Source: DATATB01 sp036268995
Lineage (GTDB): Bacteria > Planctomycetota > Planctomycetia > Pirellulales > PNKZ01
Assembly: GCA_036268995.1 (NCBI GenBank)
Contig: DATATB010000194.1
Span: forward strand, 1-20,937
Direction of reading: 5' to 3'
DNA length: 20,937 bases
Part shown: positions 15,564-20,937 of the stretch, one piece after another
How positions within the stretch are numbered: the stretch's first letter is position 1
Layout of the letters: the number at the start of each line of letters is the position of its first letter
Notes under the pieces: generated by a model
Told to the model about the DNA's origin: nothing
Database searches by the model: none
The model's input: only the letters and a program-made list of their open reading frames with translations
Translations under genes and position numbers: made by a program

Positions 15564-16614
15564 CCTGTTGAACAAGTACGACCGCCTGCTCACGGACGAT
15601 GGCCCTGCCGCCGTCGTAATGAAGCAGTGGCTTAAGCCCGTCGGCGACGAAGTCATCTTTCCGCCCACGTACGCCAATCCGTCACAAAAAAAGGGCGACC
15701 CACCCGTCTACAACCTGGATCGCTTCGATGGTCGCTCGGCGTGCGTGATCGATAGCATCCCGTCGCAAGCGAACCGCATCGAGCCGGCGTTCGAGACGAT
15801 TGCCGATGGCAAGCTCGTGCCTCAGATTATTATCAGAGTTGACAAGACCGCTGAGCAGGTCAATCTGCTCTCGGCGGGACATCGAGCGGCTGATGCGATC
15901 GTTCGATTCTCCTCGCTGGGACCGGATATTGAAAAAATCTTCCGGGCACGGCTGAAGGGAGATTCGCTGCCGCTGGCCCAACTCGCGCCGACTTCGCTGG
16001 TGTTTGGCGTCTGGGATTCCCGTGGAGGTGGGTTGAAGGTTCCGCGCGTGCTCAACTCGATCATCCGCGCATATAACGTGGATCAACATACACGTTCCGC
16101 TCAATACGTACCTGCCATTCATGACTACGCCGCAGCAGGCGTAGCGGCCGAAAGCGGCGAAACGGGATTGAAAAAGTTGGCCGACCAAGGCATGGCGCCC
16201 GTCCCCGCCACCGCGATGCTCGGTGGTGTTACCGTGCACGGCGGAATCTGCCGGGAAGCTGCGCTCAACCTCTGCACGCTGCGTGATATTTCCACGCCCG
16301 TGAAGGCGGATCACGAAAAGTTGCAACATTATATTCTCGGCCTTTCGCTCGTGGCCCTTACCTATTTCGACGGCAAGACGCTCAACTTGCGACAGGGCTG
16401 TCAACTTGTTGCCGACAAAGACAAACCGGCGACTCGTGTTCTTGTCTTCGCTAACGGCACGGAACAACCGTTCGAGATTACGCGCGACGACGCATTGGCC
16501 TATGCTCAAGCCGCGGCGAAGGCATTTGGCGTTAAGTTGGAGCCTACAGAGGGGAAGTTCGATCCGAAACTTGCCAAGGACGCGCTCAAGAAGGCCAAGA
16601 AGGAGGAAGGCTAG
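15556..16614 (+). CDS. csb1: Type I-G Cas7 family backbone protein Csb1
   Basis: The 352-residue product matches the GSU0053/Csb1 family: LLNKYDRLL start, LKPVGDEVIFPPTYANP (26-42), VIDSIPSQANRIEPAF (64-79), LVFGVWDSRGG and PRVLNSIIRAYNV. Csb1 is the Cas7 subunit of I-G, forming the filament along the crRNA spacer. The central GGVTVHGGICREAALNLCTLR segment is also family-like. The start at 15556 is backed by the AAAGGAG site and by the family N-terminus. It overlaps csb3 by 8 bp, and its TAG shares one base with the GTG of csb2, so the stoichiometry of the complex may be set by coupled translation plus ribosome site strength. Confidence 0.93.
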   Translation: MTDLLNKYDRLLTDDGPAAVVMKQWLKPVGDEVIFPPTYANPSQKKGDPPVYNLDRFDGRSACVIDSIPSQANRIEPAFETIADGKLVPQIIIRVDKTAEQVNLLSAGHRAADAIVRFSSLGPDIEKIFRARLKGDSLPLAQLAPTSLVFGVWDSRGGGLKVPRVLNSIIRAYNVDQHTRSAQYVPAIHDYAAAGVAAESGETGLKKLADQGMAPVPATAMLGGVTVHGGICREAALNLCTLRDISTPVKADHEKLQHYILGLSLVALTYFDGKTLNLRQGCQLVADKDKPATRVLVFANGTEQPFEITRDDALAYAQAAAKAFGVKLEPTEGKFDPKLAKDALKKAKKEEG

Positions 16615-18068
16615 TGAGCCATCTCCTCCTCACCATCCGTTTTCTCGACGGCCGTTACCACGGCAAGATCGAGGGAGACGCGCGGGAGTGGCCCCCCGCG
16701 CCGATGCGGCTGTTCGCGTCCCTGCTCGCCGGCGCTAAGGGGCGCTGGAACGACGAGGTGCCGGGGGCCTTCCGGTGGCTGGAACGTCAGCCGCCGCCGC
16801 TCATTCGCGCCACGAACGGCCGACAGGGTGCCGAGTTGCTCACGTACGTCCCCAACAACAACTCCGATAGCGGCGAAATCGTCCGTACTGCCAAGGTCAT
16901 CAAACCCACGCTGCTCGATGACCCGCCGATCGTTGAATATCTATGGGAAATCGAACCGGGCGATGAGAATCATGCCCATGCCATCGCCCAGGCGGCGCGG
17001 CACATCCGCGCCTTGGGCTGGGGAATCGACATGGCCATTGGCCACGGCTGCGTCGTCAATTTGCCGCCGCTCAATGGCCATCTGGTCGAATACAAACCTC
17101 GCGAATTCGGCGTCAGTGGAGGTTCCTCGCTCCGCGTGCCGGTCCTGGGCTCACTCGATTCGTTGGAAGCCGCCTATGAAGCCAGCCTGAACCGCATCCG
17201 CGCGGGGGGCGAGGTCCACGACCAGCCGGGCCCGCCAGTATGCGAGAAGCGGGTATACGCCACGTCCATTGACCGTCCATTCTGCGCCTTCGCGCTCGAA
17301 ACACCCGACGAGGAAACGGCGGCCTGCCGCCCCCAGCGGATCAAGGAACTCGTGGGCATGATCCGAGGTTTGGCGGCGTGCAAGGCCAGGTCGGCTGGCG
17401 AGACCATCGACGTCAACCGTGTGATCCTTGGACACCCGCCCGACGCGTCTGGGCCGCGGCTCTCCATCCTCCCCTTGCCCTCGATCGGCCATCCGCACAG
17501 CGACGGGCAGATTCGCCGCGTGATCCTGGCCGAATCGGCCGGTGGCGATGGCTCGCTGTCGTTACTCCTCTCCCGCGTGCTTCACAACGCAGCATTGCAG
17601 CCAGACCGCGGCGACGATGCGTTCTCGCCGCGCGAAGTTCGCCTGGCGCATCTTAAACCCGAAGACCGCTTCCTCCGTTTTTACACCGCGTTGGCCCACG
17701 TCTGGGCTTCCGTTACGCCCGTCTTGCTGCCCGGCTACGACGACCGAAAGCTCCACCGGGGCAATCAGCAAAAACGGCTGGCCCGGGCCGAGCAGCTTGT
17801 TTGCAAGGCATTGGCCCAGGCCGGTATCGGCGTTCCGGCCCGGATTGAGCTATCCCGAGTGCCGTTTTGGGCCGGGACGTTGCACTCCCGTAAATACCGG
17901 CCTCGCGAAAAGCTGGCCCATTATCCGCGTTGGCACGTGCGACTCGCTTTTGATCGGCCGTGGATCGGCCCCTTGGCCATCGGTGCCGGGCGTCATTGTG
18001 GTTTTGGGCTATTTGCCGCCGTTGACGCCGGATCTTGTTTGCCGCTGGGCGCGGATTACTCTGTCTAG
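16614..18068 (+). CDS. csb2: Type I-G Cas5-Cas6 fusion Csb2
   Basis: The 484-residue product fits the GSU0054/Csb2 family. The N-terminal Cas5-like part starts LLLTIRFLDGRYHGKIEG and EWPPAPMRLFASLLAG. The C-terminal Cas6-like part includes FWAGTLHSRKYRPREKLAHY, RWHVRLAFDRPWIGPLAIG and the glycine-rich loop GAGRHCGFGLF (457-467). Cas6 activity would cut pre-crRNA within the repeat hairpin, and the Cas5 part would hold the 5' tag. Translation starts at a GTG, overlapping the csb1 stop (TAGTG), with AAGGAGGAAGG just upstream. His residues at 441 and 461 or nearby are candidates for the nuclease site, but I cannot assign the catalytic one from sequence alone. Confidence 0.92.
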   Translation: MSHLLLTIRFLDGRYHGKIEGDAREWPPAPMRLFASLLAGAKGRWNDEVPGAFRWLERQPPPLIRATNGRQGAELLTYVPNNNSDSGEIVRTAKVIKPTLLDDPPIVEYLWEIEPGDENHAHAIAQAARHIRALGWGIDMAIGHGCVVNLPPLNGHLVEYKPREFGVSGGSSLRVPVLGSLDSLEAAYEASLNRIRAGGEVHDQPGPPVCEKRVYATSIDRPFCAFALETPDEETAACRPQRIKELVGMIRGLAACKARSAGETIDVNRVILGHPPDASGPRLSILPLPSIGHPHSDGQIRRVILAESAGGDGSLSLLLSRVLHNAALQPDRGDDAFSPREVRLAHLKPEDRFLRFYTALAHVWASVTPVLLPGYDDRKLHRGNQQKRLARAEQLVCKALAQAGIGVPARIELSRVPFWAGTLHSRKYRPREKLAHYPRWHVRLAFDRPWIGPLAIGAGRHCGFGLFAAVDAGSCLPLGADYSV

Positions 18069-18118
18069 GGTAACCGCGTCATGGATGGCTGTTCGGCCTG
18101 TTCAATCGGGTGTGAGCC

Positions 18119-18409
18119 ATGCGCAGCACGTATCTCGTTTGTTACGACATCTGCGACGACAAGCGGCTGCGCAAGGTGTTCAAGACGATGCGTGACTTTG
18201 GTGACCACCTGCAATACTCCATCTTCGAGTGCCAGTTCACGCCGATTGACCTGGCGAAGTGTCGACACGCTTTGGCCGAACTCATCAAGCACAGCGAAGA
18301 CCAAGTGCTGTTCGTCGACTTGGGGCCAACCGAGGGGCGCGGCGAACGGGTCATTACCGCCCTGGGCCTTCCTTACACAAGCATGGACGCACCCTGCATT
18401 GTGGTGTAG
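18119..18409 (+). CDS. cas2: Cas2
   Basis: The 96-residue product shows the Cas2 ferredoxin-like fold pattern: STYLVCYDICDDKRLRKVFK start with the conserved aspartate after the first strand, FGDHLQYSIFECQFT, and DQVLFVDLGP. With Cas1 it forms the integrase that inserts new spacers; Cas2 is structural there. It lies 50 bp after csb2 and 3 bp before the cas4-cas1 gene. No strong ribosome site is visible. The gene order csb2-cas2-(cas4-cas1) differs from the frequent order with cas2 last. Confidence 0.95.
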   Translation: MRSTYLVCYDICDDKRLRKVFKTMRDFGDHLQYSIFECQFTPIDLAKCRHALAELIKHSEDQVLFVDLGPTEGRGERVITALGLPYTSMDAPCIVV

Positions 18410-18412
18410 CCC

Positions 18413-20227
18413 ATGTCTTCCGCCCCCCAGAACGACGCCTCTTCGGGCGACACCCCGCCCGATTATCTGCCGGCCCGGATGCTCAATGAGTTCGTCTATT
18501 GCCCGCGGCGGTTCTTCTACGAACACGTCGAAAAGGTATTTGCAATCAATCGCGAAGTTCTTGAAGGCAGGCTGCGGCACAAAAAACTGGACGACGGGTC
18601 GGGTGAGCTGACTCCCGCCGATGAACTGTCACCGGAAGAGTCGATTCACTCCCGCAGTGTCACGCTTACAAGCGAACGGTACGGCTTGCTCGCCAAGATG
18701 GATCTGATCGAAGCGACCGACGGTGTTGTTACACCAGTCGATTACAAACGCGGCTCTCCCCGTGTGGATCGCGACTCCGGTGAACTTGGAGCGTGGGACG
18801 AAGATCGCGTGCAGCTTTGCGCGCAGGCCCTCGTACTCCGAGACAACGGCTACCGCTGCGACGAGGCGGTGGTCTATTATGTCACGACGAAGCAGCGCGT
18901 CCGTGTGCCCATCGACGAGCCGACCGTTACTTGGGCGCTCGACATGTTGAGGCAGGCTCGCGCATTGGAGGCGAGCGACTGCATTCCGCCGCCGCTGGTC
19001 GATAGCCCCAAGTGCCCGCGCTGCTCGTTGGTCGGTATTTGCCTTCCCGATGAAACCACGGCGCTACGGATTCACGAGCGGCCGACACGGAACGTGCAAG
19101 GAATGCTGTTCGATATTGGCGACCTGCCCAATGCCCGAACGACCGAGGGCGCGAAAGACGACGGCGAGGTGCGCCGGCTGCTGCCGGCCCGCGATGACCT
19201 GCGACCGCTCTACTTGAATACGCCAGGCTTGCGGGTCGGCAAGAGCGGTTTCGTGCTGAAAGTGCAGGCAAAGGAGGTGGTCGTCCAGGAGGTGCGGATC
19301 AACGACATTTCCCAGGTCAACTTGTTCGGCAACATCCAGCTTTCGACGCAAGCCATCCAAGCCCTGTGTGAACAGGAAGTGCCGATCGGCTACTTCACGA
19401 TGGGCGGGTGGTTCTATGGCGTGACGCAGGGCCTGGGTGTCAAGAACATCTACTTACGACGCGAGCAGTTCCGCCTGGCTGACCTGCCGGGGTTTTGCTT
19501 GCGATTAGCGCGGGCGTTGGTGGCGGGCAAGATTCGCAACACGCGCACCATGTTGCAGCGAAACCATGTCGAACCTCCGGCATCGGCGCTGACGATGATG
19601 AAATGCATGCAGAATGACGCCGAGCGGGCGGAGGCGATGGACGAGCTGCTGGGCATCGAAGGAAATGCCGCCCGAGTTTACTTTCAGCACTTTGCTGGCA
19701 TGATCAAGCTCGACGAGCCGGGCACATCATCGGCATCGAGCCCCGGCGTGGAGTTCACGTTCAACTTCAATTCTCGCAACCGGCGCCCGCCGCGCGACCC
19801 GGTCAACGCGCTCTTGTCGCTAGCCTACAGCGTGCTGGCCAAGGATCTGACGATCGTCTGCCACGCAGTGGGGTTCGACCCGTTTCTCGGTTTCTACCAT
19901 CAACCGCGTTACGGCCGCGCGGCGCTGGCACTCGACCTGATGGAGCCATTCCGGCCGCTTATTGCGGATTCGGCCGTGTTGACTGCAATTAACACCCGCA
20001 TGGTGACGGCGGCAGACTTTGTGCGGGCCGGCAATTCCGTAGCGCTGACGGCCAGCGGTCGCAAGGCGTTTTTCCGGGCTTATGAACAACGGATGGATAC
20101 GTTGGTCACGCACCCCGTTTTCAGGTATCGTGTCAATTACCGTCGAATCCTGGAAATCCAGGCTCGCCTGCTGGCCCGGGTCCTGACAGGTGAGTTAATG
20201 ACCTATCCGGTCTTCACGACCCGATAG
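18413..20227 (+). CDS. cas4-cas1: Cas4-Cas1 fusion protein
   Basis: The 604-residue protein joins the Cas4 trimming nuclease to the Cas1 integrase, as is usual in type I-G. Cas4 (about 15-225) has the iron-sulfur cysteines C30, C201, C204 and C210 and the RecB-type nuclease residues D97 (AKMDLIE) and D110xK112 (VDYKRG). Cas1 (about 262-604) begins RPLYLNTPGLRVGKSG. Its metal-binding residues are E416 (EGNAARVYF), H496 (GFYHQPRYG) and E511 (DLMEPFRP). All expected active-site residues are present, so adaptation should work, and Cas4 would select PAM-bearing prespacers. The ATG is 3 bp after the cas2 stop and lacks a clear ribosome site. An internal ATG before LNEFVYCP is a less likely start. 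Confidence 0.96.
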   Translation: MSSAPQNDASSGDTPPDYLPARMLNEFVYCPRRFFYEHVEKVFAINREVLEGRLRHKKLDDGSGELTPADELSPEESIHSRSVTLTSERYGLLAKMDLIEATDGVVTPVDYKRGSPRVDRDSGELGAWDEDRVQLCAQALVLRDNGYRCDEAVVYYVTTKQRVRVPIDEPTVTWALDMLRQARALEASDCIPPPLVDSPKCPRCSLVGICLPDETTALRIHERPTRNVQGMLFDIGDLPNARTTEGAKDDGEVRRLLPARDDLRPLYLNTPGLRVGKSGFVLKVQAKEVVVQEVRINDISQVNLFGNIQLSTQAIQALCEQEVPIGYFTMGGWFYGVTQGLGVKNIYLRREQFRLADLPGFCLRLARALVAGKIRNTRTMLQRNHVEPPASALTMMKCMQNDAERAEAMDELLGIEGNAARVYFQHFAGMIKLDEPGTSSASSPGVEFTFNFNSRNRRPPRDPVNALLSLAYSVLAKDLTIVCHAVGFDPFLGFYHQPRYGRAALALDLMEPFRPLIADSAVLTAINTRMVTAADFVRAGNSVALTASGRKAFFRAYEQRMDTLVTHPVFRYRVNYRRILEIQARLLARVLTGELMTYPVFTTR

Positions 20228-20441
20228 CCGAGGCGTTCTTTGGCAATTGATCATTGCTTGTCGTGCGAGCGGTCAGGTGCGCTGCGAATCCCGGGCATCG
20301 CTCGCACCTCGATAACGATCGGAGGTGACGCGACTTACAGACCTGCCAGTTGCGCTCACCGTCACTCCAGGCCAGTCGGGCATCCGGGTGCTCGCAAGAT
20401 CATTTCTGGCACCTTGCGCCGTCTGGAGTTACGAGGGCGGG
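20228..20441 (+). promoter_or_regulatory. CRISPR leader region
   Basis: This gene-free stretch lies between the cas4-cas1 stop and the first repeat, and should hold the array promoter and integration signals. It is not AT-rich apart from a short AATTGATCATTG near its start. A perfect 9-bp inverted repeat GTGCGAGCG/CGCTCGCAC (20263-20271 and 20299-20307) is present. Leader placement on this side is inferred from repeat orientation and gene order. Confidence 0.6.
20263..20307. terminator. Inverted repeat in the CRISPR leader
   Basis: Arms GTGCGAGCG and CGCTCGCAC are perfectly complementary, with a 27-nt loop. It begins 35 bp after the cas4-cas1 stop. It could help end the cas transcript or bind a host factor during spacer integration. 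There is no T tract, so intrinsic termination is doubtful. Confidence 0.3.
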
Positions 20442-20937
20442 CTTTCCGCGGTCGAATGACCGCGGCCACATTGAAGTCAAGGAAGATCTGGTCAACCGTT
20501 TCGATGCGCCGCTCGCTTTCCGCGGTCGAATGACCGCGGCCACATTGAAGTCTGCGTCCCGCTTACCCCAAGACAGAACTATCCCTCTTTCCGCGGTCGA
20601 ATGACCGCGGCCACATTGAAGTGCGGCCGATGGTAGGATGTTGGCATGACGCGGCCACCTTTCCGCGGTCGAATGACCGCGGCCACATTGAAGTCGGTTC
20701 GTGTTTTACCTGCCGCGACCCAAGGGACACCTTTCCGCGGTCGAATGACCGCGGCCACATTGAAGTATCTGTTGCCAGTAGTAGCCAATGATGAGCAGCC
20801 GCTCCTTTCCGCGGTCGAATGACCGCGGCCACATTGAAGTCCGCGGCCCAAGAAGACACGTACGGGGTTGGCCTGCTTTCCGCGGTCGAATGACCGCGGC
20901 CACATTGAAGTTTACCGGGTTCGTGCGGTGGGCGGCT
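20442..20937 (+). CRISPR. Type I-G CRISPR array, seven repeats, open at window end
   Basis: Seven identical 36-bp repeats lie at 20442-20477, 20516-20551, 20587-20622, 20659-20694, 20731-20766, 20805-20840 and 20876-20911. Six complete spacers are 38, 35, 36, 36, 38 and 35 bp; a seventh is cut by the window end after 26 bp. Each repeat holds a perfect 8-bp stem, CCGCGGTC/GACCGCGG, with a GAAT loop (repeat positions 5-24), followed by CCACATTGAAGT. The ATTGAA-containing 3' end, typical of crRNA 5' tags, supports transcription on the plus strand away from cas4-cas1. No degenerate repeat is seen, so the distal end is not in the window. Frames translated from the array are artefacts. Confidence 0.98.

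Noticed and set aside
15682..16509. 275-codon minus-strand open frame within csb1
   Set aside because: Antisense to a conserved cas7 gene; no independent evidence.
20563..20905. Repeated FDRGK-type peptides translated from the 3' end of the window
   Set aside because: They are the CRISPR repeats read as protein on the minus strand.

Overview
The window is about 21 kb of GC-rich DNA (about 60% by eye) from a bacterium that looks like a planctomycete (Pirellulales/Gemmatales type). The taxonomic call is inference. It rests on a giant Ser/Thr kinase-WD40 protein, a sigma-factor-like protein of a type I associate with planctomycetes, Ycf35/DUF2997/Ycf46-type genes and a type I-G (formerly I-U) CRISPR-Cas locus of the Csb1/Csb2/Csb3 kind. 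No rRNA, tRNA or complete insertion sequence was seen.

Left part (45-4527, minus strand): a compact run of eight genes read right to left. In order of transcription they are a small membrane protein, a lipoprotein with a coiled coil and a transmembrane segment, a small Cys-rich protein, a Ycf35-like protein (DUF1257), a DUF2997 protein, a short coiled-coil protein, a Ycf46-like AAA+ ATPase, and a LigE-like ATP-dependent DNA ligase carrying an N-terminal SWIM zinc finger. Overlapping stops and starts (GTGA, TAATG) and strong Shine-Dalgarno sites show that the core is translated as a unit. A hairpin followed by a T-rich tract separates ATPase and ligase. The function of this cassette is not known to me, and it is the best candidate here for an undescribed system.

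Middle part (5047-11455): a DUF6817-like His-rich protein, a small conserved protein on the other strand that overlaps its 3' end, a two-TM small protein, a fragment of an SRAP (YedK/HMCES) peptidase gene, and then a 1476-residue membrane-anchored Ser/Thr kinase. The kinase has an RNxxxGH-containing N-terminal region, a long insert inside the kinase domain and 14 WD40 units. A sigma-like gene on the minus strand loses its C-terminal HTH exactly where the kinase gene ends, which marks a rearrangement junction.

Right part (11965-20937): a complete type I-G CRISPR-Cas operon on the plus strand: cas3 (helicase first, HD last), csb3 (Cas8-like position, in place of csx17), csb1 (cas7), csb2 (cas5-cas6 fusion), cas2 and a cas4-cas1 fusion. 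It is followed by a leader-like stretch of about 210 bp and a CRISPR array with seven identical 36-bp repeats that runs off the window end. Genes from cas3 to csb2 overlap by 1-8 bp. Between the sigma-like gene and cas3 lies a gene-free stretch of about 500 bp with a three-arm hairpin that can fold in two mutually exclusive ways, and a motif also found upstream of the left minus-strand operon.
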